Source: Streptomyces sp. NBC_01283 (GTDB lineage: Bacteria; Actinomycetota; Actinomycetes; Streptomycetales; Streptomycetaceae). Taken from it: a DNA stretch of 64,000 bases. The stretch covers positions 4,074,501-4,138,500 of the forward strand of contig NZ_CP108430.1 of the NCBI RefSeq assembly GCF_041435335.1, read 5' to 3'. The notes under the pieces were generated by a model, which was given only the letters and a program-made list of their open reading frames with translations, searched no databases and was not told the origin of the DNA. Shown in pieces: positions 20,229 to 30,116 of this stretch; position 1 is the stretch's first letter; each line of letters begins with the position of its first letter. Made by a program: the position numbers and the translations under genes.

Positions 20229-22738
20229 GACGTCACCTCCGGGGCCTCAGAGGGCTCCGGCAGGAGCGCCGGGCCGATGCGGACGAGGTCACCGGGGCGC
20301 GCACCGGTGTCGGAAGTGACGCCTCCCCCGGTCGAGTTCAGCGGCAGCCACACCACACGGTCGGGCATCGCGGTGACCTGGAGCGGCAGTTCGGCCGTCC
20401 CCGCGGAGCCGGTGACGGCCAGCATGTCGCCGTCCTTCACGCCGGCCTCGGCGGCGGTGGCCGCGGAGAGCCTGGCGACCGCGGCGTGCCGGGTACCGGC
20501 CAGCGCCTCGTCGCCCTCCTGGAGACGGCCCTGGTCGAGCAGCATCCGGTGCCCCGCGAGAACGGCCTCTCCGGAGGCGGGCCTCGGCGGCTGAGCACCT
20601 GTCTCCAGGGGCTCGGTGGCGTGCGTTCCTTCCCAGCCGCCGAGCCGGTCCAGCTCTCGCCGGGCGGTGGCCAGGTCGGGAAGACCGAGATGTACGTCCC
20701 CGGCGTCGGCCAGCATGTGCAGCACCCGCGCGTCCGTCGGCGCCAGCGTGCGCGTCATCTGGTCGGGCTTGAGCGCGGCGTCGAACATCCGCGCCCTGCC
20801 CTCCCAGTTGAGGAACGTGCCGGGCTTCTCCGCGACCGCGGCCACGGGGAGCACGACGTCGGCGTTCGCGGTGACCTCACTGGGCCGCAGCTCCAGCGAG
20901 ACCAGGAACCCGACCTCGGAGAGTGCTTCACGCGCGCGTGCCGGGTCGGGAAGGTCGGCGACCTCCACACCCGCCACCAGGAGCGCGCCCAGTTCGCCGG
21001 TTGCCGCGGCCTCGATGATCTGGCCGGTGTCGCGGCCGTAGCGGTGCGGGAGTTCGGCGACGCGCCAGGCAGCCGCGACCTCGTCCCGCGCGCGCGGGTC
21101 GGTGGACGGACGCCCGCCGGGAAGCAGCGAGGGCAGCGCACCGGCCTCGATGGCACCGCGCTCCCCCGCCCGGCGCGGAACCCACACCAGCCGCGCGCCG
21201 GTCGCGGACGCGGCCCGTACGGCTGCGGTGAGCCCGCCCGGTACGGCGGCGAGCCGCTCGCCGACCACGATCACCGCACCCGGAGCGCGCAGCGCCTCGG
21301 CCGCCTTGGCGCCGTCGCCCTCAAGACCGGATCCGGCGGCCAGCGCGTCGAGCCACTGCGTCTCGGTGCCGGGAGCCGCGGGCAACAGCGTGCCGCCCGC
21401 CTTCTCCAGGCCCCGCGTCTGATGCGTGGCGAGCGAGAACGTCCGCTGGCCGTGCTTGCGCCAGGCCTTGCGCAGGCGCAGGAAGATCCCGGGCGCCTCC
21501 TCCTCGGCCTCGAATCCGGCGAGCAGGACCGCAGGCGCCTTCTCCACTTCCGCGTACGTGACTCCGGCGCCGTCGAGATCCCGGCCCCGGCCCGCGACAC
21601 GGGCGGCGAGGAAGTCTGCCTCCTCGCTGCTGTGCACGCGCGCGCGGAAGTCGATGTCGTTCGTGTCGAGCGCCACGCGCGCGTACTTGCTGTACGCGTA
21701 GGCGTCCTCGACGGTGAGACGGCCGCCGGTCAGCACACCGGCCCGGCCGCGCGCGGCGGCGAGCCCGGCGGCCGCGGCTTCGAGGGCCTCGGGCCAACTG
21801 GCGGCCTCCAGCTCCCCCGTCTCCGCGTTGCGCACCAGCGGCGTGGTGAGCCGGTCCGGCTTCTGCGCGTAACGGAAGCCGAAGCGGCCCTTGTCGCAGA
21901 GCCACTCCTCGTTGACCTCGGGGTCGTCCGCCGCGAGCCGCCGCATGACCTTGCCGCGCCGGTGGTCGGTGCGGGTGGCGCAGCCGCCCGCGCAGTGCTC
22001 GCACACCGACGGCGACGACACCAGGTCGAAGGGCCGGGAGCGGAAGCGGTACGCCGCCGAGGTCAGCGCGCCGACCGGGCAGATCTGGATGGTGTTCCCG
22101 GAGAAGTACGACTCGAAGGGGTCGCCCTCGCCCGTGCCGACCTGCTGGAGCGCACCGCGCTCGATCAGCTCGATCATCGGGTCGCCCGCGATCTGGTTCG
22201 AGAACCGGGTGCAACGCGCGCACAGCACGCACCGCTCGCGGTCGAGCAGCACCTGCGTGGAGATCGGCACCGGCTTCTCGTACGTCCGCTTCTTGCCCTC
22301 GAAGCGGCTGTCCGTGTCGCCGACCTGCATCGCCTGGTTCTGCAGCGGGCACTCGCCGCCCTTGTCGCAGACCGGGCAGTCCAGCGGGTGGTTGATGAGG
22401 AGCAGCTCCATCACGCCGCGCTGGGCCTTCTCGGCGACCGGCGAGGAGAGCTGCGACTTCACGACCATGCCGTCGGTGCAGGTGATGGTGCAGGAGGCCA
22501 TCGGCTTGCGCTGGCCCTCCACCTCGACGATGCACTGCCGGCAGGCGCCCGCGGGGTCGAGCAGCGGGTGGTCGCAGAACCGCGGGATCTCGATGCCGAG
22601 GAGCTCGGCGGCCCGGATGACCAAGGTCCCCTTGGGGACGCTGATCTCGATGCCGTCGATCGTCAGCGATACGAGGTCCTCCGGCGGAACCGCCGCCTCG
22701 CCCCCTCCGGAGGGAGCGCTGTTGGTGGTCACTGTCAT
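20225..22738 (-). CDS. nuoG: NADH-quinone oxidoreductase subunit G
   Basis: Largest peripheral-arm subunit (837 residues). The N-terminal ferredoxin-like domain binds a [2Fe-2S] cluster through '[15 protein letters not shown]' and a later Cys; the His/Cys-ligated cluster and further [4Fe-4S] sites follow in '[16 protein letters not shown]' and '[10 protein letters not shown]', with 'CEHCAGGC' in the next domain. The C-terminal two thirds is a molybdopterin-oxidoreductase-like fold without cofactor function, as usual for NuoG. It overlaps both neighbours by four bases. Confidence 0.95.
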   Translation of the reverse strand: MTVTTNSAPSGGGEAAVPPEDLVSLTIDGIEISVPKGTLVIRAAELLGIEIPRFCDHPLLDPAGACRQCIVEVEGQRKPMASCTITCTDGMVVKSQLSSPVAEKAQRGVMELLLINHPLDCPVCDKGGECPLQNQAMQVGDTDSRFEGKKRTYEKPVPISTQVLLDRERCVLCARCTRFSNQIAGDPMIELIERGALQQVGTGEGDPFESYFSGNTIQICPVGALTSAAYRFRSRPFDLVSSPSVCEHCAGGCATRTDHRRGKVMRRLAADDPEVNEEWLCDKGRFGFRYAQKPDRLTTPLVRNAETGELEAASWPEALEAAAAGLAAARGRAGVLTGGRLTVEDAYAYSKYARVALDTNDIDFRARVHSSEEADFLAARVAGRGRDLDGAGVTYAEVEKAPAVLLAGFEAEEEAPGIFLRLRKAWRKHGQRTFSLATHQTRGLEKAGGTLLPAAPGTETQWLDALAAGSGLEGDGAKAAEALRAPGAVIVVGERLAAVPGGLTAAVRAASATGARLVWVPRRAGERGAIEAGALPSLLPGGRPSTDPRARDEVAAAWRVAELPHRYGRDTGQIIEAAATGELGALLVAGVEVADLPDPARAREALSEVGFLVSLELRPSEVTANADVVLPVAAVAEKPGTFLNWEGRARMFDAALKPDQMTRTLAPTDARVLHMLADAGDVHLGLPDLATARRELDRLGGWEGTHATEPLETGAQPPRPASGEAVLAGHRMLLDQGRLQEGDEALAGTRHAAVARLSAATAAEAGVKDGDMLAVTGSAGTAELPLQVTAMPDRVVWLPLNSTGGGVTSDTGARPGDLVRIGPALLPEPSEAPEVTS

Positions 22739-24096
22739 GCGTTCACCTCCGAATGTGCGGCGGGCCGGTCGGCCCAGAGAGTCGACTTGGCCGGGTCGAA
22801 GGGGCAGCCCTTGCCGGTGATGTGCTCCTCGTACTCCTCGCGGAAGTACTTGAGCGAGGAGAAGATCGGCGACGCGGCGCCGTCACCGAGGGCGCAGAAG
22901 GACTTGCCGTTGATGTTGTCGGCGATGTCGTTCAGCTTGTCCAGATCGGACATGACGCCCTTGCCCGCCTCGATGTCGCGGAGCAACTGGACCAGCCAGT
23001 ACGTCCCTTCGCGGCAGGGCGTGCACTTGCCGCAGGACTCGTGGGCGTAGAACTCGGTCCAGCGCGTGACCGCCCGCACCACGCACGTCGTCTCGTCGAA
23101 GCACTGGAGCGCCTTCGTGCCGAGCATCGACCCGGCGGCGCCCACTCCCTCGTAGTCCAGCGGGACGTCGAGGTGCTCGTCGGTGAACATCGGCGTCGAA
23201 GAGCCGCCCGGCGTCCAGAACTTGAGCCGGTGGCCCGCCCGCATCCCGCCGCTCATGTCGAGCAGCTGGCGCAGGGTGATGCCGAGCGGCGCCTCGTACT
23301 GGCCGGGGCTGGTGACGTGGCCGCTCAGCGAATAGAGCGTGAAGCCCGGGGACTTCTCGCTTCCCATCGACTTGAACCAGTCTTTTCCGCGATTCAGGAT
23401 CGCGGGAACCGACGCGATGGACTCGACGTTATTGACAACAGTGGGACATGCGTAGAGGCCCGCGACGGCCGGGAAAGGGGGACGCAGTCGCGGCTGGCCA
23501 CGGCGGCCTTCGAGCGAGTCGAGCAGCGCGGTCTCCTCACCACAGATGTACGCGCCCGCGCCCGCGTGCACGGTGAGTTCGAGATCGAGTCCGCTGCCCA
23601 GGATGTTCTCGCCCAGGAACCCCGCCTCTTTCGCCTCACGCACGGCCTCGTGCAACCGCCTGAGCACGGGGACGACTTCACCACGCAGGTAGATGAAGGC
23701 ATGCGAAGAACGGATCGCGTAACACGCGATCACGATCCCCTCGATGAGGGAATGCGGGTTCGCGAAGAGGAGCGGGATGTCCTTACAGGTCCCCGGCTCC
23801 GATTCGTCGGCGTTGACAACTAGATAGTGCGGCTTTCCATCTCCCTGCGGAATGAACTGCCATTTCATTCCGGTGGGGAATCCCGCGCCGCCCCGGCCGC
23901 GCAGACCGGAGTCCTTCACGTACGCGATGAGGTCGTCCGGCGCCATGGCCAGGGCCTTGCGCAGGCCTTCGTACCCCTCGTGCCGTCGGTAGGTGTCCAG
24001 CGTCCAGGACTTCTCCTCGTCCCAGAACGCCGAAAGCACCGGCGCGAGCAGCTTCTCGGGGCTCGTCTCGTTGTCGATCTCGGCTGCCAAGGTCAT
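22735..24096 (-). CDS. nuoF: NADH-quinone oxidoreductase subunit F
   Basis: NADH-oxidising subunit with FMN and cluster N3, 453 residues. The NADH/FMN site is shown by '[16 protein letters not shown]' and '[12 protein letters not shown]', the flavin loop by '[19 protein letters not shown]', and the [4Fe-4S] ligands by '[12 protein letters not shown]' with a further Cys downstream. The ATG at 24096 shares one base with the nuoE stop (TGATG), so translation is coupled. It passes electrons on to NuoE and NuoG. Confidence 0.96.
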   Translation of the reverse strand: MTLAAEIDNETSPEKLLAPVLSAFWDEEKSWTLDTYRRHEGYEGLRKALAMAPDDLIAYVKDSGLRGRGGAGFPTGMKWQFIPQGDGKPHYLVVNADESEPGTCKDIPLLFANPHSLIEGIVIACYAIRSSHAFIYLRGEVVPVLRRLHEAVREAKEAGFLGENILGSGLDLELTVHAGAGAYICGEETALLDSLEGRRGQPRLRPPFPAVAGLYACPTVVNNVESIASVPAILNRGKDWFKSMGSEKSPGFTLYSLSGHVTSPGQYEAPLGITLRQLLDMSGGMRAGHRLKFWTPGGSSTPMFTDEHLDVPLDYEGVGAAGSMLGTKALQCFDETTCVVRAVTRWTEFYAHESCGKCTPCREGTYWLVQLLRDIEAGKGVMSDLDKLNDIADNINGKSFCALGDGAASPIFSSLKYFREEYEEHITGKGCPFDPAKSTLWADRPAAHSEVNA

Positions 24097-24947
24097 CACT
24101 CCCCCTCCTCGGCGGTCGGTCCGGCCGGGTGGGCCGGGTCGGATGCCGAGGTCTCCTGCGGTGCGTCGTGCGAGCTGAGGTGCTCGGCCGGCGCCTCGTC
24201 CTGCGGGCCGCCCGCGCGCGGGTGCACCACGCGCGGCTGAGCCACCTCGCCCTTGGCCAGGCGCAGTCCGATCAGCGAGGCCGGGCCCGCGCCGCCGGTC
24301 GCCTCGACGGCACCGGCGCGCTCGTCCGGGAAGCCCGCCAGGATCCGGGCCGTCTCCTTGTACGTGCACAAGGGGGCGCCGCGGGTCGGCTCGACCTGCA
24401 CGCCCGCGCGCAGGTCGTCGACGAGCCGCTTGGCGGTCTCGGGAGTCTGGTTGTCGAAGAACTCCCAGTTGACCATCACGACGGGAGCGAAGTCACAGGC
24501 CGCGTTGCACTCGATGTGCTCCAGCGTGACCTTGCCGTCCTCTGTGGTCCCCTCGTTGCCCACACCCAGGTGCTCCTGCAGCGACTCGAAGATCGCGTCG
24601 CCGCCCATGACGGCGCACAGGGTGTTGGTGCAGACGCCGACCTGATAGTCACCGGAGGGCTTGCGCCGGTACATCGTGTAGAAGGTCGCGACCGCGGTGA
24701 CCTCGGCGGTGGTCAGGCCGAGGACGTCCGCGCAGAAGGCCATGCCCGTGCGCGTGACGTGACCTTCCTCCGACTGCACCAGGTGCAGCAGCGGGAGGAG
24801 CGCCGACCGGGAGTCCGGGTAGCGGGAGATGATCTCCTTGGCGTCCGCGTCGAGCCTGGCCCGTACGTCGGCCGGGTAGTCGGGGGCGGGGAGTTGGGGC
24901 ATGCCCAGGCTGACGCCCGCACCCTGTTGGGAAGGAGTGGTGGTCAC
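24096..24947 (-). CDS. nuoE: NADH-quinone oxidoreductase subunit E
   Basis: Thioredoxin-fold [2Fe-2S] subunit partnering NuoF. The ligand pattern is visible as 'CTNTLC' and 'CNAACDFAP'. The GTG start at 24947 overlaps the nuoD stop (GTGA). The 283-residue protein is far longer than E. coli NuoE (166) because of a C-terminal extension of about 110 residues, rich in Ala, Pro, Glu and His, with no recognisable domain. Confidence 0.95.
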   Translation of the reverse strand: MTTTPSQQGAGVSLGMPQLPAPDYPADVRARLDADAKEIISRYPDSRSALLPLLHLVQSEEGHVTRTGMAFCADVLGLTTAEVTAVATFYTMYRRKPSGDYQVGVCTNTLCAVMGGDAIFESLQEHLGVGNEGTTEDGKVTLEHIECNAACDFAPVVMVNWEFFDNQTPETAKRLVDDLRAGVQVEPTRGAPLCTYKETARILAGFPDERAGAVEATGGAGPASLIGLRLAKGEVAQPRVVHPRAGGPQDEAPAEHLSSHDAPQETSASDPAHPAGPTAEEGE

Positions 24948-26266
24948 CGGTCGACGCCTCCCATCACGGGGTCGATGGACGCGACGGCGACGATGACGTC
25001 GGCGACCTGGCCGCCCTCGCACATCGCCGCCATGGCCTGCAGGTTGGTGAAGGACGGGTCACGGAAGTGGACCCGGTAGGGGCGGGTGCCGCCGTCGGAG
25101 ACGACATGCACGCCGAGCTCGCCCTTGGGCGACTCGACCGCGGTGTACGCCTGCCCGGCCGGGACCCGGAAGCCCTCGGTCACCAGCTTGAAGTGGTGGA
25201 TCAGGGCCTCCATGGAGGTGCCCATGATCTTCTTGATGTGGTCGAGCGAGTTGCCGAGGCCGTCCGGGCCGAGCGCCAGTTGGGCGGGCCAGGCGATCTT
25301 CTTGTCTCCGACCATGACCGGGCCGGGCGCGAGGCGGTCGAGGCACTGCTCGACGATGCGCAGCGACTGGCGCATCTCCTCCAGGCGGATCAGGAAGCGT
25401 CCGTAGGAGTCGCAGGTGTCGGCGGTCGGCACGTCGAACTCGTAGTTCTCGTAGCCGCAGTAGGGCTGCGCCTTGCGCAGGTCGTGCGGCAGACCGGCCG
25501 AGCGCAGGACGGGTCCCGTGGCGCCGAGGGCCATGCAGCCCGCGAGGTCGAGGTAGCCGACGTCCTGCATACGGGCCTTGAAGATGGGGTTCCCGGTGGC
25601 GAGCTTGTCGTACTCGCCGAGGTTCTTCTGCATCTTCTTCACGAACTCGCGGATCTGGTCCACCGCGCCCGGGGGCAGGTCCTGGGCGAGTCCGCCGGGC
25701 CGGATGTACGCGTGGTTCATGCGCAGGCCGGTGATCAACTCGAAGATGTCGAGAACGAGTTCACGATCACGGAATCCGTAGATCATGATCGTCGTCGCGC
25801 CCAGCTCCATGCCGCCGGTGGCGATGCACACCAGGTGCGAGGAGAGCCGGTTGAGCTCCATCAGGAGCACGCGGATGACCGAGGCGCGGTCCGGGATCTG
25901 GTCCTCGATGCCGAGGAGCTTCTCGACCCCGAGGCAGTACGCCGCCTCGTTGAAGAACGGCGTCAGATAATCCATGCGCGTGACGAACGTCGTGCCCTGC
26001 GTCCACGTGCGGTATTCGAGGTTCTTCTCGATGCCCGTGTGCAGATAGCCGATGCCGCAGCGGGCCTCGGAGACGGTCTCGCCCTCGATCTCCAGGATGA
26101 GCCGGAGCACACCATGGGTGGAGGGGTGCTGCGGACCCATGTTGACGATGATGCGCTCGTCGTCGGACCGGGCCGCGGACTGGACGACCTCGTCCCAGTC
26201 GCCGCCGGTGACTGTATATACAGTCCCCTCGGTCGTCTCCCGAGCGGAAGCATGAGAAGTGGACAT
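24944..26266 (-). CDS. nuoD: NADH-quinone oxidoreductase subunit D
   Basis: The 49-kDa subunit of complex I, homologous to hydrogenase large subunits, which lines the quinone-reduction site with NuoB. '[15 protein letters not shown]' contains the quinone-site His residues, and '[11 protein letters not shown]' follows. The 440-residue length is typical with a short N-terminal extension. It is separate from NuoC, unlike the NuoCD fusion of E. coli. Its ATG shares one base with the nuoC stop. Confidence 0.96.
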   Translation of the reverse strand: MSTSHASARETTEGTVYTVTGGDWDEVVQSAARSDDERIIVNMGPQHPSTHGVLRLILEIEGETVSEARCGIGYLHTGIEKNLEYRTWTQGTTFVTRMDYLTPFFNEAAYCLGVEKLLGIEDQIPDRASVIRVLLMELNRLSSHLVCIATGGMELGATTIMIYGFRDRELVLDIFELITGLRMNHAYIRPGGLAQDLPPGAVDQIREFVKKMQKNLGEYDKLATGNPIFKARMQDVGYLDLAGCMALGATGPVLRSAGLPHDLRKAQPYCGYENYEFDVPTADTCDSYGRFLIRLEEMRQSLRIVEQCLDRLAPGPVMVGDKKIAWPAQLALGPDGLGNSLDHIKKIMGTSMEALIHHFKLVTEGFRVPAGQAYTAVESPKGELGVHVVSDGGTRPYRVHFRDPSFTNLQAMAAMCEGGQVADVIVAVASIDPVMGGVDR

Positions 26267-26988
26267 CAGCTGTACGACCTCCGCTGGTCCGGAGCCGGGA
26301 TCTGGGCGCCCTTGTACTCGACGGGGATACCGCCGAGGGGGTAGTCCTTGCGCTGCGGGAAGCCCTGCCAGTCGTCCGGCATCATGATCCGCGTCAGCGC
26401 CGGGTGACCGTCGAAGATCAGGCCGAAGAAGTCGTACGCCTCGCGCTCGTGCCAGTCGTTCGTCGGATAGACGGAGACCAGCGAGGGGACGTGCGGATCG
26501 GCGTCAGGGGCACTGACTTCGAGCCGGATCAGGCGATTGTGGGTGATCGAGCGCAGGTGGTAGACGGCGTGCAGCTCGCGGCCCTTGTCCTCGAGGAAGT
26601 GCACCCCCGAGACGCCCGTGCAGAGCTCGAAGCGCAGGGCCGGGTCGTCGCGCAGGGTCTGGGCGACCCGGACGAGGTGCTCGCGCGCGATGTGGAAGGT
26701 GAGCTCGTCGCGGTCGACGACCGTCTTCTCGATCGCGTTCTCCGGCAGGAGCCCCTGCTCTTCCAGGGCCCCCTCCAGTTCGTCCGCGACTTCGTCGAAC
26801 CACCCGCCGTACGGGCGCGCGGTGGCGCCCGGCAGGGTGACCGTGCGCACCAGGCCGCCGTAACCGGACGTGTCGCCGCCGTTGTTGGCGCCGAACATGC
26901 CCTTGCGGACGCCGATGACCTCGCCGGCCTCGTCGCGGGGGGCGGGAACGCCGTTTCCGTTGAGGTGCTCTTCGTGCGCGTCGCTCAC
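26266..26988 (-). CDS. nuoC: NADH-quinone oxidoreductase subunit C
   Basis: The 30-kDa peripheral subunit, 240 residues, without cofactors. The family signature '[28 protein letters not shown]' is split here only by my quoting limit: the run begins [10 protein letters not shown] and ends with the Pro-Asp-Asp-Trp turn. The GTG at 26988 overlaps the nuoB stop (GTGA). The N-terminal 45 residues are Gly/Asn-rich and poorly conserved. Confidence 0.94.
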   Translation of the reverse strand: MSDAHEEHLNGNGVPAPRDEAGEVIGVRKGMFGANNGGDTSGYGGLVRTVTLPGATARPYGGWFDEVADELEGALEEQGLLPENAIEKTVVDRDELTFHIAREHLVRVAQTLRDDPALRFELCTGVSGVHFLEDKGRELHAVYHLRSITHNRLIRLEVSAPDADPHVPSLVSVYPTNDWHEREAYDFFGLIFDGHPALTRIMMPDDWQGFPQRKDYPLGGIPVEYKGAQIPAPDQRRSYS

Positions 26989-27539
26989 CGCAGCAGCCCC
27001 TTCATCTCGATGGTGGGGAGGGCCTTGAGGGCCGCCTCCTCCGCCTCGCGGGCCGCTTCCTCGGCGTTGACCCCGAGCTTGCCGCCCTGGATCTTCTGGT
27101 GAAGCTTGAGGATGGCGTCCATCAGCATCTCGGGCCGCGGCGGACATCCGGGCAAATAGATGTCAACAGGGACGATGTGGTCCACACCCTGCACAATCGC
27201 GTAATTGTTGAACATCCCGCCCGACGAAGCGCAAACCCCCATGGAAATGACCCACTTGGGGTTGGGCATCTGGTCATAGACCTGCCGCAGGACCGGCGCC
27301 ATCTTCTGGCTCACACGTCCGGCCACGATCATCAGGTCGGCCTGACGCGGTGAACCGCGGAAGACCTCCATGCCGAAGCGAGCCAGGTCATAACGCCCGG
27401 CTCCCGTCGTCATCATCTCGATGGCGCAGCACGCGAGGCCGAAGGTCGCGGGGAAGACGGATGACTTGCGCACCCAGCCCGCGGCTTGTTCGACGGTGGT
27501 CAGCAGAAAACCGCTCGGCAGTTTCTCTTCGAGTCCCAT
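26985..27539 (-). CDS. nuoB: NADH-quinone oxidoreductase subunit B
   Basis: Subunit holding the terminal [4Fe-4S] cluster N2 that reduces quinone. The four ligands are visible in '[11 protein letters not shown]', '[11 protein letters not shown]' and 'PGCPPRPE'. The 184 residues are normal, with an Ala/Glu-rich C-terminal helix. It begins 20 bases after nuoA and overlaps nuoC by four bases. Confidence 0.97.
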   Translation of the reverse strand: MGLEEKLPSGFLLTTVEQAAGWVRKSSVFPATFGLACCAIEMMTTGAGRYDLARFGMEVFRGSPRQADLMIVAGRVSQKMAPVLRQVYDQMPNPKWVISMGVCASSGGMFNNYAIVQGVDHIVPVDIYLPGCPPRPEMLMDAILKLHQKIQGGKLGVNAEEAAREAEEAALKALPTIEMKGLLR

Positions 27540-27559
27540 GCTCTTGGCCCCTCAGACCT

Positions 27560-27919
27560 TTAGTCCCATTCCAGGCCGCCACGCCGCCATACGTACGCGT
27601 ACGCGACGAAGACGGTGAGCACGAAGAGCAGCATCTCCACGAGCCCGAAAATCCCCAGCGCGTCGAAGGTGACGGCCCAGGGGTAAAGGAAGACGATCTC
27701 GATGTCGAAGACGATGAAGAGCATCGCCGTCAGGTAGTACTTGATCGGGAATCGCCCGCCGCCGGCCGGAGTCGGCGTCGGCTCGATACCGCACTCATAC
27801 GCCTCGAGCTTGGCGCGGTTGTACCGCTTTGGACCGATAAGCGTGGCCATGACCACGGAGAAGATCGCAAAGCCTGCCCCGAGGGCTCCCAGCACGAGGA
27901 TGGGCGCATAGGCGTTCAC
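27560..27919 (-). CDS. nuoA: NADH-quinone oxidoreductase subunit A
   Basis: Small membrane subunit of complex I, 119 residues, three helices, with 'AYECGIEPTPTPAGGGRF' (the loop Cys at the quinone site) and 'FIVFDIEIVFLYPWA'. It is the first gene of the operon; the GTG start follows a strong GAGGAGC ribosome-binding site. Upstream is a 929-bp divergent control region that includes a perfect Crp-type palindrome about 80 bp from the start codon. Confidence 0.97.
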   Translation of the reverse strand: MNAYAPILVLGALGAGFAIFSVVMATLIGPKRYNRAKLEAYECGIEPTPTPAGGGRFPIKYYLTAMLFIVFDIEIVFLYPWAVTFDALGIFGLVEMLLFVLTVFVAYAYVWRRGGLEWD

Positions 27920-27998
27920 GCTCCTCGCTCCTCTCAGTCGGCACTGACTGTTGGCGGTTGCACTGGACTGCGCCCCGCCCTCACGAAGATCGCGTACA

Positions 27999-28014
27999 TG
28001 TGAAGCAGGTCACA
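27999..28014. promoter_or_regulatory. Crp-like binding site, nuoA side
   Basis: TGTGAAGCAGGTCACA is a perfect match to the classic CRP palindrome TGTGA-N6-TCACA and to GTG-N6-GNCAC, the motif described for streptomycete Crp. It lies 80 bp upstream of the nuoA start codon. Confidence 0.6.
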
Positions 28015-28048
28015 AGCCCAACTGCCCCGCATCTTATGCCCGCCGGTC

Positions 28049-28064
28049 TGTGATCTGCGACACG
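28049..28064. promoter_or_regulatory. second Crp-like site
   Basis: TGTGATCTGCGACACG, exactly 50 bp from the first box. It matches GTG-N6-GNCAC, with one half-site weaker than in the first box. Confidence 0.45.
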
Positions 28065-28343
28065 GGGTGCGACAACGGCTTTGTGATCTCCACCACCTGA
28101 CGAAGGATCATGAAGTCGGATGAGCGGTGATCTTCATACGCGAAGCGCCTGAGTGATCACCAGAGGTGACATCTCAGCGCGTCACCCCTGGTCGGGAGGG
28201 GGTCGCCCTATCAAGGGATGGCCGCCGCAAGCAAATTGGCGCTGGACGCGATGGCTTGATAGTGGCGGCTCGTTCACACTTTGGCGGGAGAGGCGTGGAC
28301 GGGAGTGGACGACAGCGGGCGGCGACGGACGACCCCGGACGCC

Positions 28344-28431
28344 CCGAACGGCCCGAACGGCCCGAACGGCCCACTGAACGCGTGCACCGATTCACGAGCG
28401 ACCGGAGCGGCGTCTTCACGAGCGACCGGAG
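28344..28431. repeat. short tandem and direct repeats
   Basis: Three perfect head-to-tail copies of CCGAACGGC (28344-28370), then two copies of TTCACGAGCGACCGGAG at 28391-28407 and 28415-28431 with a 24-bp period. Function unknown. Confidence 0.6.
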
Positions 28432-28594
28432 GGACATCCGCCCGAGGTCGAATCGGCACCCCCTCAGCACGAGCCCGTCGTCGATCCCTCGTCGATCCGT
28501 CACCGATCCCCCATACGGGCAACACCCCTGAATTCTTCGGGAGATCTCGGGAAGGTCTCGGCGGGATCTCGGAGAGATCCCCCGGGCCTATGCC

Positions 28595-28610
28595 TGTGAC
28601 CTGCGCCACA
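28595..28610. promoter_or_regulatory. Crp-like site, NlpC/P60 side
   Basis: TGTGACCTGCGCCACA matches GTG-N6-GNCAC and lies about 240 bp upstream of the hydrolase start codon. Confidence 0.5.
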
Positions 28611-28699
28611 CCGCCATGAGCGGCGAATTAACCGGGCTTGGCCAACCGGCTCAACCGGTGGTAGTCCACGGGCAATTCGGGCGTATCGCAGAAAACCCA

Positions 28700-28717
28700 T
28701 GATCACAGGCGTGATCA
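28700..28717. promoter_or_regulatory. inverted repeat upstream of the NlpC/P60 gene
   Basis: Perfect inverted repeat TGATCAC-AGGC-GTGATCA, about 130 bp before the start codon. Its size fits an operator for a dimeric regulator, whose identity is unknown. Confidence 0.45.
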
Positions 28718-28848
28718 CCCCTGTCCGCATTGCCCGTTACGGCGTCAATAAGAAGTGACACGCCCGGGATTCGCGGCTCTCAGGGGCAACTGTGGCGCAG
28801 ACCACGTTTCTTGATGGGAACCCTGACTCCCTGATAGCGGTTGTTCTC

Positions 28849-29664
28849 ATGTCCCACACCGCTCACATACCCAGCCACCGGAAGCCCCGTCGTAGCGCCA
28901 CGAAGCAGGCCCTGCGCGCCGGAGTTGCCGGTGGCGTCCTCAGCACCCTGGCAGTGGCCGCGGCAGCTGGCACGGCGACCGCAGCCGAGCCGGTGACCGA
29001 GACCATCGAAATGCCCACGCTCACCACGGATCTCTCCACGCAGATCGCGCAGTCCGCGGAAGCCACCCAGCAGACCGCCGACAGCTACGAGCTCCGTGCC
29101 GAGCAGGACGCGGCCGCCGTGAAGGCCGCCAAGCAGGCCAAGGAAGACCAGGCGCAGGCCGAAGCCAAGGCAAAGGCCAAGGCGAAGGCCGAGGCCGCCG
29201 CCAAGAAGAAGGCGGAGGAGGAGCGCGCCTCGCGTTCGTCCGAGCGCACGACGCTCAGCGCCGCCGGCGGCTCCAGCGCCTCCACCGCCGATGCGCCCGC
29301 CCCGGCCAGCGGCAGCGTCGGTTCGGTCATCAGCTTCCTCAAGGCCCAGCTCGGTGACGCGTACGTCATGGGTGCCTCCGGACCCAACGCCTGGGACTGC
29401 TCCAGCCTCGTCCAGGCCGCGTTCAAGCAGGCGGGCGTGGACCTTCCGCGCGTCTCGCAGGACCAGTCGGTCGCCGGTACGCCGGTCTCGCTCTCCAACG
29501 TCCAGGTGGGCGACATCCTTTACTGGGGTGGCGCGGGCTCCGCGTACCACGTGGGTGTGTACATCGGTAACGGCCAGTACCTCGACGCCGCCAACCCCGG
29601 CAAGGGCGTTGTCATCCAGGACCTGTCGGGCTACCCCGCCGACGGCGCCGTGCGCGTCCTCTAA
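28849..29664 (+). CDS. secreted NlpC/P60 family cell-wall hydrolase
   Basis: Secreted peptidoglycan peptidase that probably cuts the stem peptide (gamma-D-Glu-diamino acid endopeptidase type). A signal peptide with twin Arg and a hydrophobic core ends near 'ATAAEP' (about residue 46). A coiled coil rich in Ala, Lys and Glu spans about 65-130, then a Ser/Ala-rich linker. The C-terminal NlpC/P60 domain (about 155-271) shows the catalytic Cys in 'NAWDCSSLVQAAFKQAG', the His in 'AYHVGVYIG' and a polar third residue nearby. The ATG at 28849 gives the signal peptide a normal length. It is divergent from nuoA, has Crp-like and palindromic sites upstream, and ends in an excellent terminator. No ydaO-type riboswitch was found in the leader. 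Confidence 0.9.
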   Translation: MSHTAHIPSHRKPRRSATKQALRAGVAGGVLSTLAVAAAAGTATAAEPVTETIEMPTLTTDLSTQIAQSAEATQQTADSYELRAEQDAAAVKAAKQAKEDQAQAEAKAKAKAKAEAAAKKKAEEERASRSSERTTLSAAGGSSASTADAPAPASGSVGSVISFLKAQLGDAYVMGASGPNAWDCSSLVQAAFKQAGVDLPRVSQDQSVAGTPVSLSNVQVGDILYWGGAGSAYHVGVYIGNGQYLDAANPGKGVVIQDLSGYPADGAVRVL

Positions 29665-29682
29665 GGGCCCTCACAGCCACTC

Positions 29683-29723
29683 AGAAGGGCCGGGAACCCC
29701 CCAGTGGGGTTCCCGGCCCTTCT
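29683..29723. terminator. bidirectional terminator
   Basis: Perfect 18-bp stem (29683-29700 with 29706-29723) and five-base loop, between the stops of two convergent genes. Confidence 0.9.
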
Positions 29724-29740
29724 GCGCGCGTTGCGGGGCT

Positions 29741-30067
29741 TCAGCTCTTCGGCGAGAGCTCGCCCATCTCGGACCAGCTGCTGCCCGGGATCTCGGTGTG
29801 GATGATCTCGGGGGTGGAGGCGATCAATTCGGACATCGACTCCATACCGGCCTTGAAGTGGTCGGAGCCGACGTGCGCCGCGCCCGCCTCCTGCGAGGCG
29901 AAGCCCTCCAGGAGGACGTACTGGTTGGGGTCGTCGACGCTGCGGGACCAGTCGTAGAAGAGGTTGCCCTCCTCCGCGCGCGTGGCCCGGGTGAACTCGG
30001 CGGTCCGCTCCAGCCAGCTGTCGGCGTACTCGGGGCGGACGGTGAACTTGACGGCGATGAAAATCAT
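29741..30067 (-). CDS. antibiotic biosynthesis monooxygenase (ABM) domain protein
   Basis: A 108-residue dimeric alpha+beta barrel protein of the ABM/YgiN-type group, cofactor-free oxygenases that often act on quinols or aromatic polyketides. Typical features are the N-terminal strand 'MIFIAVKFTVRP', 'EEGNLFYDWSRSVDDPNQYVLLE' (quoted in part: the N-L-F-Y-D-W strand) and a conserved His in 'VGSDHFKAGM'. It starts 49 bp after the MenJ-like reductase stop on the same strand, so a quinol substrate is plausible (inference). The start at 30067 places the first strand at the usual position. Confidence 0.82.
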   Translation of the reverse strand: MIFIAVKFTVRPEYADSWLERTAEFTRATRAEEGNLFYDWSRSVDDPNQYVLLEGFASQEAGAAHVGSDHFKAGMESMSELIASTPEIIHTEIPGSSWSEMGELSPKS

Positions 30068-30116
30068 GCGGCCAGCCTCGTACCACCCACGGGGTAAGGG
30101 CAAATCGGGCAGAGCG

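Larger units (their letters stand above)
27920..28848. other. 929-bp divergent control region between nuoA and the NlpC/P60 gene
   Basis: I see no gene here: the short open frames overlap repeats and lack ribosome-binding sites. It holds three Crp-like boxes, a TGATCAC palindrome, three tandem copies of CCGAACGGC (28344-28370), a 17-bp direct repeat (28391 and 28415), and a GATCTCGG-rich stretch at about 28540-28580. Promoters for both flanking genes must lie here, but no -10/-35 pair is convincing. Confidence 0.6.

Noticed and set aside
28153..28619. Short frames in the nuoA/NlpC intergenic region
   Set aside because: They overlap tandem repeats, have no ribosome-binding site, and the codon pattern is not coding.
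28600..28848. ydaO-type (c-di-AMP) riboswitch upstream of the NlpC/P60 gene
   Set aside because: Looked for because some streptomycete wall hydrolases have one, but the conserved motifs of that riboswitch are not present in the leader.
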